34,475 bases of DNA from Myxococcales bacterium (GCA_012798435.1 JAAZNF010000024.1:1-34475), one strand, 5' to 3'; shown: positions 20,263 to 29,832, counted from the first letter of the stretch. Translations and numbers: made by a program. The notes: a model not told the origin generated them from the letters alone.

Positions 20263-20775
20263 ATGACCACACGTGCGTTGCGGATATTTCCCGACCCGGT
20301 GCTGCGCGAGCGTTGCCGCGAGATCGATTGTTTCGATGAGAACCTGTCGCGGCTGGTCGATGACCTGGCCGAGAGCATGTACGCCCATCGCGGCGTCGGC
20401 CTGGCCGCCCCCCAGATCGGCGAGTCGCTGCGGGTCATGGTGGTGGACGTGGATCAGCGGGAGGGTGCGCCGCGCCTGCTCGAATTTGTGAACCCCCGAA
20501 TATCCGCCGCGGACGAGGAGCTCGAGGAACGCGAGGAGGGGTGCCTTTCCTTTCCCGGCGAGGCAGAGATGGTGCGCCGGCCCCGGCGGGTCACCGTGCA
20601 GGCCCTGGACCGACGCGGGCAGCCGTTCGAGATCACGGCCGAGGGGCTGCTGGCGACCGCCATGCAGCACGAGATCGATCACCTGGACGGGAAGCTGTTC
20701 ATCGACTACCTGTCACGGCTTCGGCGATCATTGGTTACGCGGCGGATGAAGAAACGCTCCAGGGAGGGCGAGTGA
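20263..20775 (+). CDS. def: Peptide deformylase
   Basis: 170 aa metallo-hydrolase that removes the formyl group from the N-terminal formyl-Met of new proteins. All three motifs are intact: GVGLAAPQ (44-51), EGCLSFP (92-98, metal ligand Cys94) and QHEIDHLDG (135-143, ligands His136 and His140, catalytic Glu137). Start ATG 20263 has AGGAA 4-5 nt upstream. The gene overlaps fmt by GTGA, the standard def-fmt pair. Confidence 0.96.
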   Translation: MTTRALRIFPDPVLRERCREIDCFDENLSRLVDDLAESMYAHRGVGLAAPQIGESLRVMVVDVDQREGAPRLLEFVNPRISAADEELEEREEGCLSFPGEAEMVRRPRRVTVQALDRRGQPFEITAEGLLATAMQHEIDHLDGKLFIDYLSRLRRSLVTRRMKKRSREGE

Positions 20776-21710
20776 GCCTGCGCTACGCCTTCTTCGGCAC
20801 GCCCCCGTTCGCGGTGTCGGTCCTCGACGTCCTGTGCCGAGCGGGACACCCCCCGGCGGCGGTGGTGTGCCAGCCGGATCGGCCACGCGGCCGCGGCTTG
20901 CGCCTGGAACCTCCCCCGATCAAGACGTGGGCCGAGGCGAAGGGTCTGCCCCTGTACCAGCCCGAGCGCGCCGCCGCGCCGGATTTTCTCGACGCCTTCG
21001 CCGGCCTGGGCGTGGACGTGGCGCTGGTGGCGGCCTACGGCCTGCTCCTGCCAGCGAAGCTCCTGGAGGCGCCGCGCCTGGGGTTCATCAACGTCCACCC
21101 CTCGCTCCTGCCGCGCTACCGGGGCGCGGCGCCGGTGCAGTGGACGCTGCTCAACGGCGACACCGTCACCGGGGTCAGCATCCTGCAGGTGACCCCGCGG
21201 CTCGACGACGGGGACATCCTGCTCCAGCGTGATGTCCCGGTGGATCCCGAGGAGGACGCCGGCGCGCTGCTCTCGCGCCTGGCGCTTCTCGGAGGCGAGC
21301 TGTCGGTCGAGGCCCTCGAGCGGCTCTCGCGCGGCGACCTGAAAGCCGTGCCACAAGACGAGAGTCGCGTGGTGTGGGCGCGCGCGCTCGAGAAGGAAGA
21401 CGGCCGACTGGACTGGAATCAACCGGCGACGACGATCCACAACCGGGTGCGGGCGGTGCAGCCGTGGCCCGGGGCCTTTTGCCAGCTTCGCGGGCGGCGG
21501 CTCAAGATCCACAGGACCCGCTTGGCACCGCGAGGTGGACTGCCCCGCCCCCCCGGTGAGGTGCTGACGCTCGGCCCGGACGGCATCGGAGTCATGGCCG
21601 CCGATGGGCCCGTGCTGCTGCTCGAGGTCCAGCTCGAGGGGAAGAAGCGCCTCTCGGCCCGCGAATTCGTCCAGGGGCGGAACCTGGCGGTCGGCGATCG
21701 GCTCGACTGA
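20772..21710 (+). CDS. fmt: Methionyl-tRNA formyltransferase
   Basis: 312 aa enzyme that formylates initiator Met-tRNA using 10-formyl-tetrahydrofolate. The start is the GTG overlapping the def stop (GTGA), giving the typical N-terminus RYAFFGTPPFAVSVL; GGGAGG stands just upstream. Catalytic residues are Asn107 and His109 in GFINVHPSLLPRYRGAAPVQ and the Asp in LDDGD (145-148). The C-terminal tRNA-binding barrel is present. It converges on bioY with only 8 bp between stop codons. Confidence 0.96.
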   Translation: MSLRYAFFGTPPFAVSVLDVLCRAGHPPAAVVCQPDRPRGRGLRLEPPPIKTWAEAKGLPLYQPERAAAPDFLDAFAGLGVDVALVAAYGLLLPAKLLEAPRLGFINVHPSLLPRYRGAAPVQWTLLNGDTVTGVSILQVTPRLDDGDILLQRDVPVDPEEDAGALLSRLALLGGELSVEALERLSRGDLKAVPQDESRVVWARALEKEDGRLDWNQPATTIHNRVRAVQPWPGAFCQLRGRRLKIHRTRLAPRGGLPRPPGEVLTLGPDGIGVMAADGPVLLLEVQLEGKKRLSAREFVQGRNLAVGDRLD

Positions 21711-21718
21711 TAGCGTTT

Positions 21719-22285
21719 CTACGGGCGGGGGCGCGGGACGAAGGGCCGGGCGCCGGCGACCGCCACGCCAGCCTTGAACAGGTCGAACGGCAGGAAGGGG
21801 ATCACGCCGGCCCACAAGGTCCAGGCCGCGGAGGGCGCCTGACCGGAGGCGGCCGCCCAGCCGAAGAGCCACAGGCCGCCGACGAGATAGATGGAGAGCA
21901 GGCCCAGGCCGGCGCCCGCCAGGCCGAAGAAGCGGCCCCGCCACCGTCCGGCGCAGTAGCTCGCCAGCGGGAAGGCCAGCAGGTAGCCGAGCGTCGGCGC
22001 CAACATGACGGACGGCCCGGCCGCCAGCGGCTGCGCGAACACCGGCAGGCCCAGCATGCCCAGCAGCAGGTACAACGCCTGGGAGATCGCGCCGCGCCAG
22101 GGACCGGCGGCCGCCCCGGCGAAGATCACCGCCGCCACCTGAAGGGTGGCGGGCACCGGCGTCCAGGGCAGCGGGATGGCCACCTGGGCGCACAGCGCCG
22201 TGAAGGCCGAAAGCACCGAGACGATGCCGATCTCTCGCAGCAGCCAGAGGTCACGGGCCGAGGAGCGTTCGCGCGCGAGTTCCAT
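21719..22285 (-). CDS. bioY: BioY-type biotin transporter substrate-binding subunit
   Basis: 188 aa membrane protein with about six hydrophobic helices, matching the BioY (ECF transporter S component) family that captures biotin at the inner membrane. Visible family features are the N-terminal AQVAIPLPWTPVPATLQV and LAPTLGYLLAFPLA, where the common PTGGYL is PTLGYL. ATG 22285 has TTGGAGGTG upstream; an in-frame ATG at 22297 precedes it. It lies 76 bp after the BamA-like gene, so it may be the tail of the mla run or have its own promoter. No energising ECF genes are in the window. Confidence 0.88.
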   Translation of the reverse strand: MELARERSSARDLWLLREIGIVSVLSAFTALCAQVAIPLPWTPVPATLQVAAVIFAGAAAGPWRGAISQALYLLLGMLGLPVFAQPLAAGPSVMLAPTLGYLLAFPLASYCAGRWRGRFFGLAGAGLGLLSIYLVGGLWLFGWAAASGQAPSAAWTLWAGVIPFLPFDLFKAGVAVAGARPFVPRPRP

Positions 22286-22361
22286 GTTCACCTCCAAGGT
22301 CGGGGCCGAAGGTAATCCACTCGCCGCGCGAAATCAACATCCCGCCGCCGGCGCTTTCGGG

Positions 22362-23924
22362 CTAGAACACCTTGCTTAAGCTTGCCGAGAGCCCGTAGTC
22401 GAAGTCGCCTTCCTCGGAGGTGAAGCCGAAGGCGGCGTAGATGTCGAACTGGATCACGTCCAGGATGAGGGCGTGGAAGCCGGCGCCGAAGGAGTTCGCC
22501 ACGCGCAGCGTCTCGGCGTCGGAGGCCCGCTCGATCGAGCCAAACAGCGCCGCGTCGTGGAAGAGGCTCAGCTTGAACAGGTCCCGGGCCAGCGACAGCC
22601 GGAACTCGGCGGAGATCCCGCCCACCTCGCGCACGTAGTAGCGATCCCCGAACACGCCTCGCAGGTAGCGCCCACCCACCGGCTCCTCGTCGTCGGCCTG
22701 CACCGCGCCGTACAGCAGGGCGCCGCGGGTCTTGAGCCACAGGTCGTGGTAGCCGAACGCCCACAGCCACTGGCCCTGCAACGAGACGCGCCCGTACGGC
22801 TCACCGCCTTCCACCCAGTGGTGACGGGCCTCCGCCACCAGGCGCCGGCGCCGATCGCGCCGCTCCTCGTCGGGGTTGAACATGAGCTCGGCGCGCCCGA
22901 CGATGAACGGCTCGGCCAGGGCGCCCGCATCGAGCGGCACCGGGTCGGCCGTCACCGGCTCGAGGCCGAACAGGAACTTCTCGCGCATGCCGCCGCCCAG
23001 CGAGAGCCCGATCCGGCGGCGCCATTCGAAGGCGAGGTTCAAGGTGGCGTCCAGATGCTCGCGGTAGAAGATCTCCAGGTTGAGATCCTGGCGCTGGCGG
23101 CTCACCAGGTCGCTCTGCAGCGAGAGAAAGGCGCGCAGCAACCGCCGGATGAAAGGCGGGGTGTACCAGCGCAGCTCGGCCCCGGAGTGCGACAGCACCG
23201 GGTAGGTGTCGCCATCAGAGAGGTCGTCGCGCAGCTTGCCGCCCAGCACTCCGCTGGCCAGCCAGCGATCGTGGCGGAACAGAAGGTCGGTGCCGCGATA
23301 GGCCACCACCGCCTCCAGCCCGTCGGGGAAATCGTACTGCAGATCCACGCTGAGCCCGGTGTCCCACTCCCGCCCCCCCAGGCGCACGAACAGGCTGATC
23401 TTGCTCCCCGGCGGGATGATCTCCTGGCCCAGGAACCTCCCCAGACGCCGGATCTGCGGGCCGCGGTGGGGGATCTCGCGCACCGTCACCAGGCGGTAGC
23501 TGGGGACCTCGGTGCCGTATCTCTTGCGTAGCTCGTCGAGCTGTCGCTCCAGGTAGAAGCGGTTGAAGACGTGGTGCGGCATGTCGAGGTCGAGCTTGAA
23601 CTGTAGCGTCCTCAGCGAGCCCACCCCGGTGAACACGATCTTGTCAAGCCGACCCTCGTCGATGGTCACGTGAATGGCTCGCCCCTCGGGATGAGCATCG
23701 ACCCGGGCCAGCTCGTAGCCGCTGCGGTGCAAGAACTCCTGAAGCTGCCGCTCCACCAGGCGGGCGGTGGCCTCGTCCGCCGCCGCCGTGCGCGGGAGAT
23801 CCAGCACCGTCCGGTACACCTCGTCGATGATGGCCACGTTGCCCTCGAAACGGATCTCGGGCGAGGCGGCCCAGGCGGTGCCGCAAAGGCACATCACGAG
23901 CGCGATCTCAGCCGCGCGCGCCAT
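22362..23924 (-). CDS. BamA/TamA-like outer-membrane barrel with POTRA-type domains
   Basis: 520 aa. The signal peptide (about 1-19, ending TAWA) is followed by two POTRA-like units (about 23-95, IRFEGNVAIIDEV...; and 95-155, LDKIVFTGVGSLRTLQFKLDLDMP) and a long alternating-polarity barrel region ending in Phe, the usual outer-membrane targeting residue. This is the Omp85/TamA architecture, shorter than BamA (five POTRA). Start ATG 23924 has GGAGGAGGAGG directly upstream, inside the tail of the subtilase gene, with a 17-nt overlap. Its place at the end of an MCE transport run suggests a lipid- or protein-handling role in the outer membrane; this is inference. Confidence 0.83.
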   Translation of the reverse strand: MARAAEIALVMCLCGTAWAASPEIRFEGNVAIIDEVYRTVLDLPRTAAADEATARLVERQLQEFLHRSGYELARVDAHPEGRAIHVTIDEGRLDKIVFTGVGSLRTLQFKLDLDMPHHVFNRFYLERQLDELRKRYGTEVPSYRLVTVREIPHRGPQIRRLGRFLGQEIIPPGSKISLFVRLGGREWDTGLSVDLQYDFPDGLEAVVAYRGTDLLFRHDRWLASGVLGGKLRDDLSDGDTYPVLSHSGAELRWYTPPFIRRLLRAFLSLQSDLVSRQRQDLNLEIFYREHLDATLNLAFEWRRRIGLSLGGGMREKFLFGLEPVTADPVPLDAGALAEPFIVGRAELMFNPDEERRDRRRRLVAEARHHWVEGGEPYGRVSLQGQWLWAFGYHDLWLKTRGALLYGAVQADDEEPVGGRYLRGVFGDRYYVREVGGISAEFRLSLARDLFKLSLFHDAALFGSIERASDAETLRVANSFGAGFHALILDVIQFDIYAAFGFTSEEGDFDYGLSASLSKVF

Positions 23925-26430
23925 GCCTCCTCCTCCAGGCCAGGGGAACGAGCCCGGCCAGCGCGAGCTGAGGTCCAGCGCCGCCGCAACCGCAGCCGCC
24001 CTCCACCGTCTTCCCCTCGGGTCCTGATTCGCCGCCGTCGTCGCTCGTGGGATCGCCCTCGTTTAGCGCCCCGCCGTCCGCGTCGGGGGTGGAGTCGCTG
24101 CCGCTCGCGCCATCATCGCCGCCCGCACCGGCGTCCGCCCCGTCCTGCCCGTCTTGCGCGTCGGCGCCGTCTGGGATCCCGCCGTCGCTCCCCGGGCAGG
24201 GATCCTGGTCGCAGGCCTCGGCGAAATCGCCCACGGCCAGCAACGCATAGCCCTGCCGGTCCGAGCGATAGGGGCTGGTCATGCCGTTCCCGGGCACGCG
24301 TCGACCCGTGACCCGCACGTGGAGATCGCCCGCCTCGGCCACCTCCAGGATCAGGATCTCGTGCGGGTTGGTGCCGTCGGGCGCGGCGGCGCCGGCGGGC
24401 GCGTTTCGATTGTTTTCGAAGTTCACGTTGCCCCGGTACACGACGCCCCGGCCGTCCTCCACCACGAGATCGAGATCGTTCACCAGGGCCGAACCCGCCC
24501 CGGCCGCGGCCGGGGGATCGGTCCACGCCAACGCCAGCCGCAGCGGCGTCCCCGGACGCACCGCGCGCAGCAAGAAGGCGTGGCTCTGCCCCTCGGAGAG
24601 CGGCGTCTTGCGGGCAGCGCCGCGATCGACGCCATCGGACCAGGTGTCGGTCAGCAAAGCGATGCTCTCGGAGTCCCCGGCAAAGAAGAGTGCGCGATCC
24701 AGGTGCGGCAGGCCGAGTCCCTGCACGGGTGTCGGGGCCGGGTCGAGGTCTGCCAGCCGTTGGCCGGTGGAGGTGTCGTACAGCGGTCCGTCGATGCTCT
24801 CGGCGGCGGCCAGCAGCACCGCCTTCAGCAGGGCCGCCGACGGGACAAAACCATCGGCCGGCGTCCGCCGCCCGGAGGGGTAGAAGCCTTCCATGAAGTA
24901 TTGCCGCACCAGCGCCGCGGCCCCCGCCACCAGCGGCGCGGCGAAGCTGGTGCCCACCCGGTAGCCGCTGTCTACCGCACAGTTGTCATTGGGGGGATCG
25001 GTGGTGGTGTCGGCCTGCGGCTGTCCGTAGATGTCGTTGCCCGGCTGCGCCACCCAGGCGGTCTCGAGCGCTGACTTGACCGCGCCGGGGGCGACCAGCT
25101 CCGGCTTGAGGCGGCCGTCCCCGGCCGGGCCCTGGGAGCTGAAGGCGCACACCCCTTCGCCGCCGCGGCTGGCCCCGGCCAGTGAGCCGCCCACGGTGAG
25201 CGAGTTCTTGGCGGTGGCGCCCATGCCGTCCAGGGTGCGCGGGTCGGGACCCAGGTTGCCGGCGCTCCACACGATGAGGAGCTCCGGCATGCGCCAGGCG
25301 GCCTCGTCGACCTCGCGCGAGTTACCGCCGTAGGATACGTCGGCATCGGGGTAGCCGTAGGAGTTGTTGTGGACGCGTGCGCCGGAGTCGTAGGCCTGGC
25401 GGTAGAGATCCACCAGCGAGTCGGGCAGGCCCGCCTGGTTGCCGTCGCGCCGGCCGATGTCCTGGATGACCAGGCGAGCCCCGGGGGCTATGCCGTCCCC
25501 GTGATCGCGGCCCGCGGAATCGGTGGAGGCCAGGGCCGCGAAGTTGTCCCCGGCGGCGCAGCCGGCCACGTGGGTGCCGTGGGCCAGCTTGGAGCGGTCG
25601 TCGTATGCGCTGGCGCCAGACAGCAGGTAGTATGCCAGCACCTTGTTCCCGGCGTCGGTCACCTCGGCGGCAGGGGGCTGCGTGGTGTTGTAGCGGGTCT
25701 GCGCCGCCGCGTCCGCGGAGAGCCGGAACTGGCAGGCGTCCGTGTCCAGCCCGCTGTCGGCCACGGCGATGATTTGGCCGAAGCCGGAGAGCCCTTGCGC
25801 AAAGAGCGGGGTGGTCCGCGCCTCCGCGTCGCCGCTCTGGAGGACCCAGGCGGAGTCATCGTTGCAGAACACCGCCTCGCGGTAGGGCTCGAGCCAGGCC
25901 ACCTCCTCGATCTCGCCGAGTCGTTCCAGCACGATCTCGCGCCGGTTGGCCGGGAGACGCAGCACGGCGTGGCCAGTGCCGGCGCTATCGTCGGAGAGCC
26001 GCAGCAGCTCCCCCAGGGCGGCGAGCTCGCCCTGCCGCGGACGCAGCGGCACGCCGGGCCAGGCCCAGATCCGCACGCGGTCTTCAGACGTCGGCCGGGC
26101 CAACAGGGGCGAGCGTTTCCAGGCGGGCCGCAGCGCGCCCTGCCAGCGCACGCCCGGGATCAGCTCCGGGCGCAACGCTGGCGGCAGGCGGACCACCAGC
26201 GCCTGCTCCGGGTAGTACGAGAGCACTGTCGCTCCCTGCCGCTCGAGCCAGGCGGCGAGCTGGCGGGCGCTGCCGTGGGCCTGCACCAGACGGATGCGCG
26301 CAGTGTCATCGCCCGGGGCAGCAGGTAGCCACCGGGGGTCCAGGGCCCCCGCCGGGATCCGCAGCGGCAACTCCTCCGCCGCCGGGCCGGCCAGCAGCCA
26401 CACCATCGACCACGAGATGGCGAAAAGCAC
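23908..26430 (-). CDS. Secreted subtilisin-like protease with MYXO-CTERM-type tail
   Basis: 840 aa S8-family serine protease. After a signal peptide and a prodomain-like region come the catalytic residues Asp225 (VADSGLD), His284 (HGTHVAG), Asn392 (SAGN) and Ser495 (GTSFAAP), so it should be active. A beta-rich domain follows (about 590-735), then an Asp/Gly/Ser-rich linker and a 30-residue tail with GGCGCGG, a hydrophobic stretch and WRRRH, the pattern of MYXO-CTERM sorting signals that anchor proteins at the cell surface in myxobacteria. Start is GTG 26430 with GGAG about 9 nt upstream. It lies 15 bp after the outer-membrane protein gene and overlaps the BamA-like gene. Confidence 0.9.
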   Translation of the reverse strand: MLFAISWSMVWLLAGPAAEELPLRIPAGALDPRWLPAAPGDDTARIRLVQAHGSARQLAAWLERQGATVLSYYPEQALVVRLPPALRPELIPGVRWQGALRPAWKRSPLLARPTSEDRVRIWAWPGVPLRPRQGELAALGELLRLSDDSAGTGHAVLRLPANRREIVLERLGEIEEVAWLEPYREAVFCNDDSAWVLQSGDAEARTTPLFAQGLSGFGQIIAVADSGLDTDACQFRLSADAAAQTRYNTTQPPAAEVTDAGNKVLAYYLLSGASAYDDRSKLAHGTHVAGCAAGDNFAALASTDSAGRDHGDGIAPGARLVIQDIGRRDGNQAGLPDSLVDLYRQAYDSGARVHNNSYGYPDADVSYGGNSREVDEAAWRMPELLIVWSAGNLGPDPRTLDGMGATAKNSLTVGGSLAGASRGGEGVCAFSSQGPAGDGRLKPELVAPGAVKSALETAWVAQPGNDIYGQPQADTTTDPPNDNCAVDSGYRVGTSFAAPLVAGAAALVRQYFMEGFYPSGRRTPADGFVPSAALLKAVLLAAAESIDGPLYDTSTGQRLADLDPAPTPVQGLGLPHLDRALFFAGDSESIALLTDTWSDGVDRGAARKTPLSEGQSHAFLLRAVRPGTPLRLALAWTDPPAAAGAGSALVNDLDLVVEDGRGVVYRGNVNFENNRNAPAGAAAPDGTNPHEILILEVAEAGDLHVRVTGRRVPGNGMTSPYRSDRQGYALLAVGDFAEACDQDPCPGSDGGIPDGADAQDGQDGADAGAGGDDGASGSDSTPDADGGALNEGDPTSDDGGESGPEGKTVEGGCGCGGAGPQLALAGLVPLAWRRRHGARG

Positions 26431-26445
26431 CGTGTTTGCTCCGCG

Positions 26446-28080
26446 CTACAGGATGTCGAAGGTAAAACGTAAAAGCAGCCGCTGCTCGACCTGCAGGTAC
26501 TTGCTGAGCTGGCGATTGAAGTCCATCTTGACCACGTAGGCCAGCGAGGCGAACGACACCAGGCGTAAGCTGATGGTGTTGCGCCAGTTGATGAGCGGCT
26601 CGGTGCTCTCGCTGCTGGAGTAGAAGGGGATGAGGGTATCCAGCTCGGTGTCCAGCATGAGGAATCGCAGCAGCCGCGCCGAGCCGATCAGGGTGGCCTC
26701 GAGGCCGAGCAGGTCGCTACCGCGCTTCTGGTCGAAGCAGCGGTTCTGCGGGTCCTGGCACTCGGCCACCGGGTCGCTTTCCTGGCGGGGCCGCTCCACC
26801 AACAACGACTGCACCAGGTACTGGCGCGCCCCGAAGCCCAGGCGCACATGGATATCGAAGGGCAGCGAGGGCACCAGGTCGAAGGCCACCCCGGTGCCCT
26901 CCTTGAGCAGCAGCGGGTCGAAGGGATCGGCCAGCCGAAGCTCGCTGGGGTTCTGCTCGCGCCGCACCACCTCTCCCGACCCGCCGATCACCAGCACGTT
27001 CGGCGCGCTTCCCTCAGTAAAGAGCATCTTGCCCGGAAACAGGTTGCTATCCAGCCCGAAGCGCAGGTACGGCCCCAGCCAGGAGAGCAAGCGGAAGGTG
27101 TACAGCGAGTCCAGCCGGATCTCGTCGATGGTCTTGGTGAGCTTCATGTCCGAGAGGTTCATACCGATGCGCGAGCTCTGCCCCTCGTCCATCTGGAGCC
27201 GGGCATAGATCAGGTGGCGCGGGTGCAGGTAGCGCACGCTGGCGTCGATGAAGGCGTTGAAGGTCACCGAGTTGCCGAAGGACACGCCGACCACCTGGTC
27301 GTTGCGGTTCCACAGGAGGTCGCCACCCACCACCAGCCCGAAGCGCCAGTTGCGGTACTCGGTCTTGCCCTCCCAGCGATCCACCACGCCGCCGCCCAAA
27401 AAGCGCCCGGTGGCCGCCTCCTGCACCAGGGTGAACTGCACCAGCTCGCCGGCGTCGATGTTCACGGTGAGGAAGTCGGTGCGCGCCCGCGGCGTCTCGC
27501 CGGCCGCGGTGATCATGTAGCGACCGGGTCGGAGCAGCCAGGTGCGTAAACTTTCGCCGCGCGACTCGTCGGCGCCTAGACCCAGCCCGAAGTCCTCGCC
27601 GGAGGGCAGGGCGAAGATCTCGTAGGTGCCGCGAATCTGCGCCCCGCGCTCGTCCACCACGTGCACCACCAGGCCGGCCCAGTCGGTCGGTACCAGGGCG
27701 CAGTGGCCCTCGAACACCTCGACCTCGTGCTCCAACATCTGGGTCTCGACCCCGGAGCCCACCAGCACCTGGTAGTGCCCCGGCGGCACGATGGCCTTGC
27801 GGCTGGTGTTGCGGCTCTCCACCCTCTCCCCGTCCTGCATCACCACGAAGGGCGGCTCCGCCGGGGGATCGCTCATGGCCGGGACGAAGACGCAGCCCCG
27901 GCCCACCGGGATGAGCTCGGGGTCGCGGTCGAGCTGCTCCTGCGGTGGCGGCATCCACCAGCCGGGCGGGCGTTCGGTGGCGGGCTTATTGGCGGGTGGC
28001 GGCTCGGCGGCCTCCTGGGCGCGCAGGCCGGCGCCGACGAGCAAGGCCAGGCCGGCGATGAGGATGCGGCCGGCGCTCAT
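26446..28080 (-). CDS. Putative outer-membrane beta-barrel protein
   Basis: 544 aa. Signal peptide (about 1-22, ends LRAQ), then a Pro-rich segment, two beta-sandwich-like regions (about 70-225, with PPGHYQVLVGSG and RPGRYMITAAGE) and a C-terminal half (about 240-544) of alternating hydrophobic strands ending LLLRFTFDIL. It resembles poorly characterised outer-membrane barrel families; I cannot name one with confidence. ATG 28080 overlaps the stop of the upstream lipoprotein gene (ATGA) and has GGGGAG upstream. It sits between the MCE genes and the subtilase, so it may be the outer-membrane end of that transport route. A longer in-frame opening to 28746 is rejected because it covers the lipoprotein gene. 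Confidence 0.8.
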   Translation of the reverse strand: MSAGRILIAGLALLVGAGLRAQEAAEPPPANKPATERPPGWWMPPPQEQLDRDPELIPVGRGCVFVPAMSDPPAEPPFVVMQDGERVESRNTSRKAIVPPGHYQVLVGSGVETQMLEHEVEVFEGHCALVPTDWAGLVVHVVDERGAQIRGTYEIFALPSGEDFGLGLGADESRGESLRTWLLRPGRYMITAAGETPRARTDFLTVNIDAGELVQFTLVQEAATGRFLGGGVVDRWEGKTEYRNWRFGLVVGGDLLWNRNDQVVGVSFGNSVTFNAFIDASVRYLHPRHLIYARLQMDEGQSSRIGMNLSDMKLTKTIDEIRLDSLYTFRLLSWLGPYLRFGLDSNLFPGKMLFTEGSAPNVLVIGGSGEVVRREQNPSELRLADPFDPLLLKEGTGVAFDLVPSLPFDIHVRLGFGARQYLVQSLLVERPRQESDPVAECQDPQNRCFDQKRGSDLLGLEATLIGSARLLRFLMLDTELDTLIPFYSSSESTEPLINWRNTISLRLVSFASLAYVVKMDFNRQLSKYLQVEQRLLLRFTFDIL

Positions 28081-28793
28081 GACCGCTCCCCGGCCGCCGG
28101 CGCCTCGGGCCGCGCCCCTTCCCTCGGTGCCAGGGCCTGCGTGGAGAGGAAAGCCGCCAGCTCGTCGATGATGCGCCCGGTCTCCTGTTCCAGGATCTCG
28201 CTCAGCGCCTTCACCACGTACACCGGCTGCTTGTTGAACACCTTGCGGCGCTGTTCGATGACACCGGTCCACAGGGCCTGCTCCTGGCCGTAGCGGCTGA
28301 GACGCAGGGTGATGTTGAGGTGGGCGAACCATTCGTCGCCGGCGTCCAGCTCCTCGATGGCCTCCACCATGCCGGACAGCTCGTAGTCGGGGCGCTGCTC
28401 GCCGAACTCCCCGGCCACCGCGGCGAAGCGCCCCGAGTGGGAGAGCTGCTTGCGGAAGAGATCGGTGAGCATCTTCTGCGGCTTCACCGCCCACAGCATG
28501 TAGTTGTAGTACTGGAACTCGAAGGGCGAGTAGCGGTACACCAGCCGCTCCTGATCGTAGGCCGGGGTGATGTCGAACTGGCGCACCCGGATGGTGGCGT
28601 CGACGCGGGGCGCGGGCTTGGGCGGCAGCAGGGCGTAGGCCATCATGAAGTAGCGGTTCTCGGGGACGGCGCTGCAGGCGCACAACAGCGCGCCGGCGAG
28701 CAGGGTGGCGCACGCCACGCGCATCTTTCCCGACGGCCCCGCCCACCGACCCTCGAGATCCGGGTGCTTTCGCGACGGAGGCGTTCCGGTCAT
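28077..28793 (-). CDS. PqiC-like ABC transport auxiliary lipoprotein
   Basis: 238 aa lipoprotein (lipobox LCAC, Cys40) of the ABC-type transport auxiliary family (PqiC/DUF330-like). Visible features are IRVRQFDITPAYDQERLVYRYSP and a C-terminal KALSEILEQETGRIIDEL. Such lipoproteins sit in the outer membrane and bridge to the MCE protein in the periplasm. ATG 28793 has a very strong GGGAGGAG 4 nt upstream but gives a long 23-residue n-region before the signal core; ATG 28724 would give a normal signal peptide with a weaker site. It follows mlaD by 25 bp and overlaps the outer-membrane protein gene by ATGA. Confidence 0.85.
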   Translation of the reverse strand: MTGTPPSRKHPDLEGRWAGPSGKMRVACATLLAGALLCACSAVPENRYFMMAYALLPPKPAPRVDATIRVRQFDITPAYDQERLVYRYSPFEFQYYNYMLWAVKPQKMLTDLFRKQLSHSGRFAAVAGEFGEQRPDYELSGMVEAIEELDAGDEWFAHLNITLRLSRYGQEQALWTGVIEQRRKVFNKQPVYVVKALSEILEQETGRIIDELAAFLSTQALAPREGARPEAPAAGERS

Positions 28794-28818
28794 GTCTCCT
28801 CCCGAGGCGGCGCGCCCC

Positions 28819-29832
28819 TCAGGGCAACGACCGCTCCCGCCGATCCGGCGAGCGCAGCAGGCGCGATGGGTCCTCGCGGATCAGCCGGCTGAAGTCGCGC
28901 AGATTCTCGCTGGTTTCGGCAAAAAAGCGCAACCCCGCCTGCCAGTCCTCGCGGCTGCGGTTGACCAGGGTGTCCAGCTTCTCGCTGAGGGCGTTGAGGC
29001 GGACGAGCAGGCTGTTGAGGCCGCTGGTCACCCGGCCGAGCTCTTCGGCCCCGGCACGCCGGCGCACGTCCTCCAGGGTGGCCCGGCCCTCGTCCAGCAG
29101 TGCGGCCACCCTTTTCCCGTCCAGCACGCCCTCGGCGGAGCGGCGCACCGCGGCCACCGCCTCGCGGATCTCCTGCAAGGTGCGACGGAACTCGGTCAGG
29201 GTCTCGCCCAACTGCTCCGAGGCGCCGGCCAGCGAGCGCAGCAGGCGCTCCAGGGGCTCGCTGTTCTGCTGGACCATCTTCTCGGTGCTCTGCATCAGGT
29301 CGCCGAGGCGCTCCAGGTCATTGCCGAGCAGGGCGCGGTTCTCGTCGCTGGTGAGCTCCAGAAGCTGATTGAGGAGCAGCTCGGCCTTGATGGAGATGGT
29401 CTCGGCCTGCCCGGTCAGCTTGTCCACGGTGGAAGTGCCGGCCGGGATCTCCGAGCCCGGGGCCAGCACGGCCGCCTCCGAGGTCCCGCCCACCAGCTCG
29501 ATGAACTTGAGCCCGGTGATGCCCTGTACGTTCAGCACCGCCTGGGTGTTCTCCTTGACGGGCGTGCCGGTCTGCAGCGAAATCGACACCAGGGTGCGGC
29601 TCACCTCCTTGGGGTCGATGCGGATCTCCTCCACCCGGCCCACTCGCACCCCGTTGTACTTGACCGGGGCGCCGATCTCCAGGCCGGACACCGAGATGTC
29701 GTAGCGCACCCAGTACCGGTCGCGATCTTCCCACAAGAACGATCCCAGCACCGCCGCCAGGAACCCCACCAGCGCGAGCATGGACAGGGCCACGAACAGG
29801 CCCAGCCGGATCTTCTGTCCGCGGGTGATCAT
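28819..29832 (-). CDS. mlaD: MCE family protein (MlaD-like)
   Basis: 337 aa inner-membrane-anchored lipid-binding protein. One N-terminal helix (about 9-30) precedes an MCE domain (about 38-115; YDISVSGLEIGAPVKYNGVRVGRVEEI). A long helical C-terminal region (about 150-335) follows, unlike the short E. coli MlaD and similar to proteins in which helices form a periplasmic needle. MCE rings carry phospholipids between the membranes. The start overlaps the ATPase stop by ATGA; the downstream gene is a PqiC-like lipoprotein. Confidence 0.93.
   Translation of the reverse strand: MITRGQKIRLGLFVALSMLALVGFLAAVLGSFLWEDRDRYWVRYDISVSGLEIGAPVKYNGVRVGRVEEIRIDPKEVSRTLVSISLQTGTPVKENTQAVLNVQGITGLKFIELVGGTSEAAVLAPGSEIPAGTSTVDKLTGQAETISIKAELLLNQLLELTSDENRALLGNDLERLGDLMQSTEKMVQQNSEPLERLLRSLAGASEQLGETLTEFRRTLQEIREAVAAVRRSAEGVLDGKRVAALLDEGRATLEDVRRRAGAEELGRVTSGLNSLLVRLNALSEKLDTLVNRSREDWQAGLRFFAETSENLRDFSRLIREDPSRLLRSPDRRERSLP

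Noticed and set aside
20706-22193. 495-codon open frame on the minus strand
   Set aside because: It spans fmt antisense and most of bioY in another frame; both genes have clear family motifs.
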